In this document: piece by piece, positions 1 to 10,840 of the stretch
How positions within the stretch are numbered: position 1 is the first letter of the stretch
Layout: each line of letters opens with the position of its first letter
From: Seiridium cupressi
Lineage: Eukaryota; Ascomycota; Sordariomycetes; Amphisphaeriales; Sporocadaceae
Assembly: GCA_036674765.1 (NCBI GenBank)
Contig: JARVKI010000054.1
Coordinates: forward strand, 240,025 to 304,024
Length of the DNA stretch: 64,000 nucleotides
Reading direction: 5' to 3'
Notes under the pieces: generated by a model
Told to the model about the DNA's origin: nothing
The model's input: the letters and a program-made list of their open reading frames with translations, nothing else
Databases searched by the model: none
Made by a program: the position numbers and the translations under genes

Positions 1-2
1 AC

Positions 3-1120
3 CCCGACGCCCTTTTTCGTCGTGACATCGGACACAATAGTGTACGCTCGTCATCCCTTGGGAGTGGAAGTCAAGATGGAACCTACGACCAGATGGACGA
101 GACCAGTGTGCTTGTCACGGCAATAGCGTGCGATGAGCGGAGTGAGATCTTCTTAGTCGGTAAGGATGACTTCTCCGTCTCAGCGCATGACCTGAAACGG
201 GCGCCGTGCTCACCCATATGTTCTCACACGTTGCACCGGTAAAGGCTTTGGCGTTCCGAAGCTTTAGAATGGTGCAAATACTGGTCAGTGCTGACACGGC
301 AGGATTCTTGATGGCGCACAAAATCGCCAGAAGTCAGAGTACCAAGAGTTTGAATCCCGACCAACTCTTTACTCACCGTGCCTCGGTAACTGGTATTCGG
401 CAATTCCTATGCAGCAAAACTTTGCCCTATGTCCTGGTGTGTTCCAACGATAGAGCGATTGTCTTGTCTGCCGAGACTGGTGCACAATTAGCAGGGCCTA
501 TGAACTGTAGATTTTTGACAGAGGGCATCCCCAGGTGTATGTATATGTTAGCAATCATTGCTCGGGTCATATAAACCCGACCCTAGGTCTAGCGGTAAGT
601 CGCTCACATGAGGTGCATAGACGAAGCTGGACGGGGAATTCGGCCGGAGAGCAGGCAAGGATGCCATTGATGAATGAGACACGGTTCCGAATACTGGATA
701 CTCTAATTTCTGTTCTTATTTCTCCTTTCAACCTTATATTATCATTGGTTTTCTTTTTGGTGTCGTTTCCTGGACTCGAGTTCGGGTGATGAAGCAGTCG
801 AAGTGGAGTTTCATTTCAAGAGCATGTGAAGGGCGTCATTTGAACAGAGACAAAACGTATCCATTGAGCAGATGTCCAAGCTCTTTCGACTTTGCCCAGC
901 AACCAGGAAGCTGGTGCTACTTATTCGTTGTGGCAATCAGCTTGTATTGTGGCAAACGGTTAGCTCGTCGATGAATTTTGCAGTCATCGATGAGAGTGAC
1001 ATACCAGTCAAATTACTAATATCTGCTACCAATTTGGGGATTTATTACACTGTGATAGGGCTAAGTCGTGCTACATACCCTAACTCACAATTGGTATTTT
1101 GGCAACCCATCAAGAGCTGA
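3..1120 (+). pseudogene. Decayed WD40-repeat protein, probable C-terminus of a NACHT-WD40 (NLR-like) protein
   Basis: Seen: an open frame from base 3 to about 200 reads like WD40 blades (a stretch ending VGKDDFSVSAHDLK). The continuation lies in another frame from about 200 to 530 (blade-like ILVSADTAGFLMAHK, then ASVTGIRQFL and VLSAETGAQL). A single-base loss in the A-run near 195-200 would explain the shift. A third, weaker stretch at 872-1120 (QLVLWQ, later QLVFWQ) may be further blades of the same gene. Known: fungal NLR-like STAND proteins carry a NACHT NTPase followed by WD40 repeats. No NACHT part is in the window, because the 5' end runs off the left edge. Inference: a broken relic that makes no functional protein. 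The WD40 nature of 3-530 is fairly secure; membership of 560-1120 is doubtful. Confidence 0.5.
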
Positions 1121-2797
1121 GAATAGCCTGTAGAATGAAGAAAATTATATTTGTAGGTACAATAATCGTGTGAGATTTCTTACTCACAATTGTGAGGCCC
1201 TTGGCGCCCGGACTCTCGTCCCATTTGACGCGGTCATATTTCTGCTTATGACTCGTAGACTCCCTTCGAAAATCTATAGCGCTGTTGTCCCTCTGCTAAC
1301 GATCGAGTGCACCCCAGAAGCATGATCTCAAGTATTCCCGAATTAGACCGAGTCCGTAAATCGTAACGTAATGATGTCTGATACACTATTTATTGGGACG
1401 AATACGGCACGGACCTCATCAAATATATGCCTCTTTAAGGTACCTACATTGTGACCGTACTCCCCGAGCTGCTTCATGAACTGTCCAACGTCCTGAAACA
1501 CGGTGGTTTTCGTGACCCGGCAGACCTCCTCAATGACTTTCGTCGCTGGCAAACGCCTGGGACCCTTGTCAGACTATTCCGCCAATCTCGCGAAGCATAC
1601 TGCGTAACTTTCTGGTAGTTCAAGTATAGAATGTCAAAAATACCTCTCGCAAACGCGCTTGTACGACGCCGTACCCTTCCTATAGGGATGGCTCGGTCCA
1701 GGAAGTCGCCGAACAGTATTGGGCACTGCCGGTTTCGTTGTACGGGGCCACAACATCCAATCCAATACAACTGGCCAATCTCCTTGAGTTGATGTCAGTT
1801 TGTGCATCATGCGGGGAAAACAGGGGCTCCTCGACCTTCTAATTTCACGGCAGCCTGAGCTGCAAAATGCTTCGTTTTCATATTTACCATTCCTCGAACC
1901 AACACTAGTGGAAATGGCAAGAAAACGCAGAATGGCCGATGAGATGACTGCCGAGGTCATCGATTGATGTCATTCATGCTGTAGAATGCCATCAAGAACG
2001 AACTACAAATAGCCTTAGCGCCTTCGCCCTCCCATCTCAGCGACAACTCTTAGGGGGGCTATTGCAGAGTGTCGCAGCTGCCACTGCGCCAAAAGTGGCC
2101 GCTAACACGAAGTGTTAGCAGAGGCTGTAATAGACCTTATATCCTGTGACAAGGCCCCTTAGCTCGAAACCGTACGGGTACGAGCTATGCTCTGCAACTC
2201 TATATTCCCTTTTTGGATCGTATCGGCTGGCTTCGAACAGGTGGTCTACGAGGCGTGTTAGGGCAATCTGGGCGCGGCGACACAGGGCCGTTCAAGCACT
2301 GTGCCCCTATATAGGGGTCGGAGCATTATTTTCCCAACATTTTCAGCTCGGAGGGCAAATGAGACTCTTAGTTGTCCCCATAGAGTAAGCTTTGCTAATG
2401 CGTTGGTTTAATTGAGTTGTTTGTGTGTTCTATTTGTTTGAGGCGCGGAAAGCGCTATTCCACCTTTCTATTCGTCCTTCTTCTCTTCTTAAGCAACAAA
2501 GGCAGGAAACCATGAAAAGCATCGAGTATCCTTTCTGCCCCTACAAACACCGATATCAACTACAACCTTTCGCCCTGTGTAACGGCGTGGCTCTGCAGCA
2601 GCTGAAACCTGCTCGCAGAGAGCACGGAGATTGGTTGGAATAAGTGGGACTGCGGCAGTCACCAGGAGAAGATAATGAGCTCCCAGCTCCTTTGAAGCTG
2701 GGAGGCAGCTTTAGATTCTTTATAAATTTGATCATATAGTGCAGCAAAGCTTTCACGCCGTTCAGACCGTGACACCTTGCTATCATTGCTGGAAGTG
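1121..2797. other. Gene-poor stretch with unrecognised decayed coding remnants
   Basis: No intact gene is recognised. On the minus strand at 1343-1960 there are coding-like fragments in more than one frame; one contains a helical-looking segment (KVIEEVCRVTKTTVFQDVGQ) that I cannot assign to a family. A plus-strand reading of 2146-2388 is open for 80 codons but shows no motif. Base composition is normal, about half GC, so this stretch has not been hit like the AT-rich block. Probably eroded genes or intergenic sequence. Confidence 0.35.
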
Positions 2798-4400
2798 ATG
2801 GCAGCACCAACGTCAGCAACACCCTGCTCTTGGCACCGCTTTCCCGCAGAGATCCGAATTGCGATTCTGGAAGCCTTGCTGCAAAATGGGCGTAGTTTGG
2901 CCAGCTTCGCCACGGTGTCGCAAGAATGGCAGGCAATCATGGAGCGGCACAACTTTTCCCGGGTAAAGCTGACACTAGGCTCACGCCTCGCCAACTTGGG
3001 TTCCACGATGCATCGCAACCGAGCTCTCGTACGCTATGTATGGTTCTGCGTGGAACTCCAGGCATACGATTGCTCCGAATGTGAGCCTCCGCTGCTAGAC
3101 CAGGATACGTGGGGCGTTAGTCTAGAGGACAATGTCCGGATTGTTAACGGATTCGAGGCCTTGTTCTCGACTCTCAGCACATGGGAGCCACGACCGCGCG
3201 GAGAAATAAGTGCTGCAGCTTGATATTAGTGTCTACTCCCAAAGTGACTCGGAGCACTGATATAAATATCTCACTTTTCAGCCTGATTTGCCTTCGGAAG
3301 ACTGCGCATTCTCGTTAATGGAGCAGCAGTCGATACCGGTTCGGCCTGAATATGACGATCATAAGCATGGCTGGAGGGCTGGCTGGCTGTCAAGTCTCGC
3401 TTCCGGGCAGTACGGCCCTCGATAAGATATTTGACGAAATCTTGGATCTTGGACCATTCGATAATGAAGCACAGGATGAGGAGTGGTGGGGGCAACTGCC
3501 GTTGGCCCCCGCCGTAACAAGCGTGCTTCTGCGTCAACAGACCCGTCGACGATGGAAGCCGCAGGCGTTGGCATGGCTACTTTCACGCCTCCCCAAGCTG
3601 CGGGAGTTCCACTACGAGCCGTGGAGAGAATGGTCGGATGCTCTGCAGAATATTACGGATCGATCGTTCCAAGAGCTTTTCAAGTCACTCGCTTCCAGCC
3701 AGCCACAACTATAGAGATTGGTCCTCTTTGAGAACTTTGCACCAGACTACACAGGCAACCTTTTCTTTTGCCACCCTTCTCGGATCGTTTCCCCGGTGTT
3801 AGCCGTGCGGCCTGCTCCGCCAGCCTCGAACTCGAACAGCTGTCAGCTTCATTCATCGTAGAGGCCAGTCATTTTTTCGACTGCGCTTGTAGACATACGT
3901 CGCGGGTATGGGCGAACTTGACCTCAATCGCTCTGACTACACGGCTGCTCGTGCCCGGAGCAAGTTTGACGCGGATTGAGGATATGCTTCGAGAAGCAGC
4001 AGCCACGGCCATGAGAATGCCAAAGCTGGAGAATATGGAAATATGGAATGGAGAGAAGGGGTCAGCCATGCTTTTCAGATACTAGCACTGGCGACCTCAT
4101 TCCTAGCCTGGAGAACAGCGTTCTGCTGTGTTAAGTTGGAAGGGGGCATGGACCCGTGCTATGGTCTCACGCTTACGCCCTCGTGTGACCGACGCTTGGG
4201 AAGCCGTGGCAAGGCAGCAGAATAGCTTGAGATTAACCGTCATCAAGGAGGCGCTAAACGAGAGTGATGCCGCTGAGATCAAGTCGCATGGCGATGTTAC
4301 TTACTACTTGAATCTTTCAAGTCCGGTAATTCGGCCCATATCATTACGGCAGACTCGGATGGAGCAGATGATTCGCGAGGGGGCCATGGCTAGTAGGTAG
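2798..4400 (+). pseudogene. Broken F-box protein gene of a fungal lineage-specific family
   Basis: Known: F-box proteins recruit targets to SCF ubiquitin ligases. Seen: from the ATG at 2798 the N-terminus carries an F-box-like segment (WHRFPAEIRIAILEALLQ, then a conserved-looking ATVSQEWQ) near residues 12-45. The rest of the protein can be followed to 4400 only by changing frame near 3205, 3418 and 3765. In-frame stops lie at a TGA near 3268 (where Trp fits), TAG 3712-3714, TAG 4083-4085 and a further TAG near 4110. Late segments include LPKLREFHYEPW and VTYYLNLSSPVIRP. The layout resembles a large family of fungal F-box proteins whose long C-terminal domain has unknown function (possibly DUF6546, from memory and unverified). 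The TAG stops fit CAG to TAG changes, which is RIP-like, but the frameshifts are ordinary decay. An intact protein would be about 530 residues. Confidence 0.75.
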
Positions 4401-5076
4401 GTAGTGGCTATTGGAGCCTTGCGGGACAACCTTCGATACAACATGCCACACGAGCAGTCACGAGAACGGAAACTTCTGCGAGGTCTTTCGCGGCGAGGAT
4501 ACGGACATATAATGTAACTTTTACCCCCGACTACTCGCCATCGCTATAATTATCCCGTCCTTAAAGACGACCAGGCCAATGATGTTATCTTCTCCTCTGC
4601 CCTAACCGCCTCCCTCTTATGCCTCCGTAACGACGAAGATCTATGATTTAGTGCTATCCCGCTTTTCATTATTACCAAGCCCAAAGTCATGTAGCTAAAG
4701 CAGCCCAGCCATGGTTGACTTTATCGAACCACAAACTTCTCTAATGGTTATGCAATTTCGATTTTTTATCTTTTCCAAAGCAAAACAACAAGTAGCCAAG
4801 CCACGAGGGAACAATTTCAGTATTGAAAGACCGACCTTACCAGACGCTGCCAAGTTCTGGAACATTATTGTAGCCGCCCTAGAGCCATGTATTAACCCTT
4901 ACAATCCGACGACCCACGCGACACTACACTGACATTAGTATAATAATAAACTGTAAAATGTCGGATCGTCTGCACCTACATGTATTCAGAAGGCTGAAGC
5001 TCTGATAGGACTATAGAAACTGTGATGCGTGTTACTTTCATATCTTGGTCTACCAAGGCAGCTAGCTCAACAGGCA
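4401..5076. other. Intergenic, no supported gene
   Basis: Between the F-box relic and the mariner element I see no domain or reliable splice structure. A 73-codon open stretch at 4711-4932 has no recognisable motif and is probably chance. Composition becomes slightly more AT-rich toward the transposon. Confidence 0.5.
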
Positions 5077-5078
5077 TA

Positions 5079-5102
5079 AAGCCAGCCGGAGTTTATCTGT
5101 CC
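5079..5102 (+). repeat. Left terminal inverted repeat of the mariner element
   Basis: Immediately follows the TA at 5077-5078. It matches the reverse complement of 6403-6426 with a few mismatches and a 1-base indel in the T-run. Confidence 0.75.
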
Positions 5103-5211
5103 TTTTGTGGTCCGTGCACCTCATTTCTATATGACCCTACATATTTAAAGACGTGTTTCTTAGTTAAAACACACTTAATTCAGTCGCGGATAGGTGATTT
5201 AGATTCCTATT

Positions 5212-6324
5212 TTAATAATGAGTATACCAGCCACCTGCTTTGACTATTGCTCGAAGCCTTTGCCGTAAAGAGTGAATCAAAACGTAGATGATACCCATAT
5301 TAAGCTCTGCCCACGCCTGCTGGAGAATCTCTCGAACGTAGGCTTCGTGGGCGAGGTTTTTTTTGAGTTCGTAAAGCTTGGGTTTTATTACGTAGATTTG
5401 CCTCTTTAAAGCAGCCTATACGTGTTCGATAGGGTTAAGGTCTGGGCTGTAAAAGGGCCACTTTATAATAGCAATTCCGTACTCCTCCAGCTACTCCTTC
5501 AAAGTGCTGCTTTTATAGATAGGAGCGTTATCTTAAATAAATAAATCACCAGGCTCGTAAAAAGGGAGCAAGCCTTCCTCAAGGACCTTCTTATAGGAGT
5601 TGGAATTGACTCCATAGCGTTTGGCGGCTGGGTCTCCCTTATAGAATACTAACGGTGACCTCCCTCCTTCTCCCTCCTTAGACCACACCATCCCTTATAC
5701 TATGATAGAAAGCTTGGGCTTCCCGTGGGACTGGGGGTCCACCAGATCCTTCCTATACCTCTCCGTGGCGTATCTGAAGACCCAACGCCCCGAGGAACCC
5801 GGTGAGTTTGTGACCGTATACTCGTCTGAAAACAAGGCTGCTAACAGCCTCCGAAGCTCCTCCTCCTTAAGGTAGTGGCGGGCAAAAGCTAGTCGTTCTA
5901 TAGCGTTCTCTTCCGTTAATAGGATCCGTTTTGCTTTCCGCCAGTTACTAAGGTGGTAGCGTTGCAGAATCTTTTTTACAGTTTTCGCGCTGATCGAGAG
6001 CTCCGCCTTTTTTGCGAGGGAAGAATAACTGTCTTCCGGGTGTTTTCTAGCAAGGAAAACTAGCCTACGCTTATCTCTAGGCGTTGTTTTATACTTCCCA
6101 AGCCTCCGATTTGCTGTTTTTGTGGTGCCGCGAGCCTTGGAGCGTTTGATGACCTTGCGTATAGTAGACGGATCTGGCGCGCCGACTGCTGCCGCAATCT
6201 CTCCAATTAGCGTACCGACTGCCGCAGCGCCAACCATAAATCCTTTTAATTCCTGACTAAATTCCCTATTGCGCATACGGTTTGCGCTTAATTCGCGACC
6301 AAAAACGCGTAATTCGGAGCTCAT
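5212..6324 (-). pseudogene. Tc1/mariner transposase pseudogene
   Basis: Role in intact relatives: cut-and-paste transposition by a DDE nuclease. Seen: an N-terminal helix-turn-helix-rich region (IAAAVGAPDPSTIRKVIKR and, further on, LSISAKTVKKILQR), then the first catalytic motif as FSDE. Past a stop near 5692 the same frame continues with the second catalytic motif (DNAPIY after a stop) and WPFYSPDLNPIEHV, a hallmark of Tc1 transposases. There are four in-frame stops in otherwise well preserved coding sequence and no frameshift. Each stop can be explained by one CpA-to-TpA or TpG-to-TpA change (CAA or CAG to TAA/TAG, TGG to TAG). The start is probably the Met at 6324, though the frame is open to 6420 inside the terminal repeat. 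The reading frame closes at 5212-5214. Length is about 370 codons, near the family norm. Confidence 0.85.
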
Positions 6325-6402
6325 TTCGTTGTGAATTGGTTGATTGAAGGTAAATGGGTTGTTTTGATCAGTCGCGTGGAATGAAACGCGGTGGTCAATG
6401 CG

Positions 6403-6426
6403 GGACAGATAAAACTCCACTCACTG
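6403..6426 (-). repeat. Right terminal inverted repeat of the mariner element
   Basis: Counterpart of the 5079-5102 repeat, followed by TA at 6427-6428. This side lies upstream of the transposase start. Confidence 0.75.
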
Positions 6427-6737
6427 TACCTCCTTCTGCCCCCCTATTGTCTGTCGAAAAAGACCAGATTCCGCCAGCTGTGAGCAGCTGGGGAAAGCGG
6501 ACACTCAAAATTCGCGGAGGCAAAAGCCAATGTCTAGCTATTCCCGCAACTAGTCCCAAAGGATCTTGCAGAATGGAGACAACGTGGCACAGAACAATCA
6601 GCTGTGGGACAACTCAGAGTCCATCTGCCAGAGAAGCACACGACCATAGGCATGTTAGAACCAGCAAACCCGGTACTAAGAACCACGACTCCGAACAAAA
6701 AAAAAAGCTGTATAATTGAGACTATAGTCAACCAGAC

Positions 6738-6742
6738 AAAAA
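6738..6742 (-). terminator. RNA polymerase III T-run terminator of tRNA-Cys
   Basis: Five T on the minus strand beginning one base beyond the tRNA 3' end. A second, longer run (about 10 T on the minus strand near 6698-6707) could act as a backup. Confidence 0.8.
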
Positions 6743-6743
6743 T

Positions 6744-6833
6744 AGGTTCGAACGTGGATCGAACACGTGACCTTAGGATATTCCAGACTGTTTCTAGCTG
6801 CAATCCCACGCTATACCACTTAGCTACCGAACC
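6744..6833 (-). tRNA. tRNA-Cys(GCA) with an 18-nt intron
   Basis: Reading the minus strand gives a full cloverleaf. The acceptor stem GGTTCGG pairs with TCGAACC (one G-T pair), with U73, the Cys identity discriminator. The D arm closes GCTA with TAGC. The anticodon stem pairs TGGGA with TCCTA. The 5-bp T stem ACGTG/CACGT encloses TTCGATC. The anticodon loop reads TTGCAG then A after removal of an 18-nt intron at 6780-6797, placed one base 3' of the anticodon as usual; anticodon GCA is at 6799-6801. Internal A and B boxes are present within the D and T arms. A T5 terminator follows one base after the gene. No CCA is encoded, as expected for a nuclear gene. Confidence 0.93.
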
Positions 6834-8674
6834 TTGTTATCAAAACGCATCTTATTTCGTCCATTGACCACGAAAAACGAGGAGAAACGGTTGGATTTGG
6901 GCTGATTGAGAGACTTTGGGCGACAGACCGGAGCGGGGCGGAGCTGCGGCGCTAGCGACCAGCCACCAATCAACTAGACGCGCTAGTGGCGGAGTGGGTT
7001 TAATTGGCTCAAAGCACTGCCTGATGGGCGAACAATGGTCTCCTATAGCTACCTAGGTAGCCTATCTGGACAAGTCTAACACAACGAACGAGAACCAAGG
7101 GTTCTCATGCCCAAAGCTTATACTTGGCGATGGAATTCTGTAGTAGTGCTGATAGTCAAGTATCTCTTCTTCATCAGCAGCCTGCCGTCACCAAAGCGAG
7201 TCATCCTGGTTTTGTCTGATCTTGGTTAGTGGCACGTCTCATTCCATTGCTGGGTCAATTGCTGAACACAGGCGTTCACGGTTAGCGGTCACGAAGCAGC
7301 GGTTTCTCGACACCAACAACAAGGTGAAATACAACGTACTCGAGACAAACTCGTCAGTCACGAGTCTTCACACAGATCAATGAGGCTGGGTTGCATTGTT
7401 CAAGCTTCCCGGTGTCACGGCAGAGGCTGCACCGCCTTGAGTGCGACAACTACGTTAACCGGCAATGATACCATCCTATATCGGCCAACAGGACAATGGA
7501 TAATATTCGTGCTTCAATTTTGTGCAGTTATGCCCCCTCGGAATTTCCGGCGCGGCTATTCGAGGCAAGTGGGCTGAAAGTCATCTAACGCGACGCGCTT
7601 TGAGATCTGAAAATGCTGTGGCTGGTCAGCACCTCCTCGTCCAGAAAACTGCGCGCGCCAGTTCGGTCCGCGGGCGAGACGCGAATCCCTGCCATGTCTT
7701 AGTGCGCCATTTGTTCTTAACTGTCCCCAGCGAGACCCCGCCAGCACATCTCAGAAGTCATTGCCCAGCCAAGTTCCTTCGTCCATTCCGTCGAGACTTT
7801 CATGAAGACCCCATCTGAAAAACGTTCGAAACGGAGCTGGGGGCCGTGGTGGCTGTTAGCGAAGCAAGCAAAGTCTGCGCGCTGCACCGACTTGACGCGC
7901 TTGACCCACAGAAACCTGCCAACGTACTGTACAATCTACCTCGGTTTCCCGTTAGATTGAATTGGGTTTTGTTGCGAGGTGGCCTCGTATGTCTACTGTT
8001 GCACCCCCAAGTTCACGTGTAAGCGCGAGGCCAGACACTCCAAGATGCATCAAGACGGGGCCGATGAGGCGGGTCTGTGCTACTTGCGATACTCTACCAT
8101 CCACCAAGACACGACTTATTTCTTTCTGGGACTGTCGTGGTGGATAATTCTGACAAGGCTGGTCTCTGCCAACCCAGACAGCCAGGCGTGTGACACCACC
8201 AGTCAGGCGCGATTGCATGTGCTTAATCGCACAACATCAGCGACACAGTTCCTGCACCAGAACAAGGGGATTGATTCGTCTCTGGATACACAATGCACCA
8301 ACATGTCAAAAAGCACCAGTCAGGCATGAGTGAGCGTGTAATCTAGCGCATAGTCCCCAGACTGCATATGCATAGCTGAGACTGAATTTGGTGCACCTTC
8401 AGTGTCCCAATTACAATGTCGAGGCAATGCGAGATGACAGGAAAGCTACGTATCGCGATCTGCAAGAAATATAGTTCAGACTTTCGAGCACTTGCATGAG
8501 TTAGTTTATGCTCGCCAAGAGTTAGTAGAGCCGGTGAGCCAGTTTGTGCACAGACTTTCATGTCCATCACTAACTTGTCTAATCCACGTGCGTCACTGCA
8601 CTGAGAGGCCTCCCGGTCCGAGAGTCACTTCATGTACGCGGCCGGGTTGCGTGGGTAGCTCTGGGCGTAACAAT
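6834..8674. other. Intergenic, no supported gene
   Basis: Normal-composition DNA with only short open frames (up to about 116 codons, for example 7979-8329) lacking motifs or plausible splice structure. The last few hundred bases before 8675 must hold the promoter of the channel gene, but I see no convincing TATA or other element to name. Confidence 0.5.
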
Positions 8675-10840
8675 ATGAGTTTACTTGGTTCAATTGAAGA
8701 ACAGTCGTCCATGGACCATGCTCGTGGCGTCGATGTTGAGAATGGGGAGCAAGACAATTTGCTGCGCCAGTCAAGCGCTGATAGTTCGGAGCAGGAGGAT
8801 CCTCCATCCGTATACAAGTCAATTCACCGGTCAGTGTGAGCCATCCAGCCTCAAGTTTTAATGGCTGACCTGTACCAGAATAAGACGGCTGGTCATAGCA
8901 ACTCTCGGTAAGGTGCCACTCCTTTTCGGGACCCCAAGCAGCCATTGATTCCAACGCCAGATGACCCCTACACTCTAAACGAACTCAGAGGCCCACGTCT
9001 GAATGTCGTTATAGTGCGACCCCTGGTCAACCGTCTTTACGATCCAGATGATCCGTCCCTAGGTAGGTGGCCCCTGTCGTTTCCCACCTGTGCTGCCGTC
9101 TGGTGTGGGTTGAACAAGAACACAGTTTATTGCCTGCTGGCAAATCGTATTCAGTTCTTAAGAGAACAGACCAACTCATCCCAGCAGACGGTTAGTACGG
9201 CTCGTGCTGCTCTCTGCGAGCTCGTCGCAGCTCGCGTTCTCCGGCGATTCAATGATGATCATGCTGGGCCCATCGGGCTACTCCTCCTGGCCCATATACT
9301 GGTCGAGGGTTTTGACCCCTTCCAGGGGGCACCTCCTGAGATCGAGGAAGAATATCGTCATCCCCAATGGCCTGTACAGCGACGGGACGGGCGCGAGCGC
9401 AAACTCACCACACTCGAGTTGGCGATTGTCTCGGAGAGTAAGGTGTTCATCGGCTCGCCAGCTTGTCAGAAGGTCATCGATGCCGTGTACAATGGCAGAA
9501 TAGTGTATACTCCTATATCCTTCGTTGACATCCTCCCGGATCACTACAAGTTCCGGCCAATTTCCCTCTATGATGCTAGGAGCGCCCCTCTCTTACCTCA
9601 CACTCGGCTTTCTGTTCCTCGGATACGTGCTGTCATAGAACTAGTGCACTTCTTTGTTCTGGTAGTCCTGTACGTCCTGACTATGACCTACCGCAGCAGT
9701 CCAAGAGTGTCGACGTTCGAATGGATTTTCATCATCTATACCGCTGGCTGGGTAGTAGACGAGTTCGCTGCTGTGATTGAACATGGATGGCAGGTATACA
9801 CGCAGACTCTGTGGTCGTTCTTGGACATCACCTTCATGGTCATATTTGGCGCCTACGTGGTCGGGCGCAGCTACGATATTTCCGTTGGCAGCATTCTAAA
9901 TGGCATGGGGCTCCATATTTTATGTACGGCCGCGCCCGTACTCCTGACAAGATCTGCGTTTGCCCTTCTTCCAGATAACCTCGTCTTCATATCAATCCAC
10001 GCCATGATGAGGGACTTTACCGTCGTCACCTTTCTGGCCACTTGGTGCTTCACTGGATTCCTCCTGGCCCTCATGTGGTTGAATAGCAATGCCAGTCCCG
10101 ACTTCTCGCCGGGCTGGATAACGGTGTGCAAGTGGTTACTTTGGATTTGGTTCGGCCTGGACGGCACAGGCTTCAGCCGATCCGGCGATTTTCATCCGAT
10201 CTTCGGGCCGGCGCTCATGACAGCCTTCGCATTCCTCGGAAATACACTGTTCGTGACCATCCTTGTCGCGCTCCTCACGAATACGTTTTCCCGCATAATT
10301 GCAGATGCCGCCGCCGAGGTCCAGTTTAGACGAACGGTCCTCACTTTCGCCGGTGTCAAGAGCGACTCGATATTTGCCTACCCACCACCCTTCAACCTGC
10401 TCGCGCTTCTGGTACTGCTACCACTGAAACCGCTAATCACACCACGGCTATTCCACACAGTCAACGTGTTTGTGATTCGTATGCTCAACTTTCCTATCTT
10501 GTTAGTGATTAACTCCATTGAACGAAATGGCTGTTCCAAGGCACAGAGACGAACCAAAAATTCTTTCTTGAACTGGAATTTTAGTGGATTCTCACCTCAT
10601 GGCGATGTCCAAGCCGTTTTTGCGGCCGAACCGCCAGTGGCAATGCAGGCTGAGCTTGAGGATTTGGACGCGTTAAGTGACCTGGGCTACGCCGAGAGCG
10701 CGCTGGTCTCACCCAGATCCATGTCTAGGCGGACCATACCACGAGGCCGGCAGGGAAAGAGCAAGAGGCTGTCTTTTCCAGGCAACATCATGTTCCCACT
10801 GTCGAATGCGCCGACGAGGGAACGAGATACACACTCTTGA
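8675..10840 (+). CDS. YVC1: Yvc1/TRPY-type cation (calcium) channel, four exons
   Basis: Known: Yvc1-family TRP channels release Ca2+ from the fungal vacuole. Seen: exons 8675-8829, 8879-8907, 8961-9062 and 9126-10840. Introns of 49, 53 and 63 nt all have GT..AG ends and restore continuous family-like sequence (IHRIRRLVIATLDDPYTL and LYDPDDPSLVYCLLANR). Intron 3 is a multiple of three, so it could be mistaken for coding. The product is 666 residues: a charged N-terminus, a helical linker domain to about residue 260, hydrophobic segments near 263-282, 293-311, 323-341, 353-372, 391-413 and 457-481, and a pore loop near 428-447 holding WFGLDGTGF before the last segment. The tail is basic (SMSRRTIPRGRQGKSKR). 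The start is the first Met in frame with exon 2; a second Met lies 12 codons on. No damage is visible, so it is probably functional. The exact 3' terminus is less certain, since some relatives have a longer tail. Confidence 0.88.
8830..8878 (+). other. Intron 1 of the channel gene (49 nt)
   Basis: GTCAGT donor, CAG acceptor; joins CG|A to give Arg in IHRIRR. Confidence 0.85.
8908..8960 (+). other. Intron 2 of the channel gene (53 nt)
   Basis: GTAAGG donor, CAG acceptor; joins G|AT to give the first Asp of DDPYTL. Exon 2 is only 29 nt and easily missed. Confidence 0.88.
9063..9125 (+). other. Intron 3 of the channel gene (63 nt, stop-free)
   Basis: GTAGGT donor, CAG acceptor. It is read through in frame if unspliced, adding 21 codons that interrupt an otherwise conserved-looking segment. 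Confidence 0.82.

Larger units (their letters stand above)
5079..6426 (-). mobile_element. Tc1/mariner-type DNA transposon, complete but inactivated
   Basis: A 1,348-bp unit bounded by inverted terminal repeats and flanked on both sides by TA (5077-5078 and 6427-6428), the target duplicated by Tc1/mariner transposases. The terminal repeats match over about 24 bp with a shared core GGAGTTT(T)ATCTGTCC. Weaker similarity continues inward for another 15-20 bp. The single gene is a transposase on the minus strand, disrupted by stops. Length, TIRs and DDE gene fit the superfamily well. It sits outside the extreme AT-rich block yet its stops look RIP-derived, so it was presumably once multicopy and exposed to RIP. 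Confidence 0.85.

Noticed and set aside
6534..6867. Open frames spanning the tRNA-Cys on both strands
   Set aside because: The tRNA cloverleaf, intron and terminator account for the sequence; no protein motif is present.
7979..8329. 116-codon plus-strand frame between the tRNA and the channel gene
   Set aside because: No domain, no codon bias I could see, overlapping open frames on the other strand; treated as chance.
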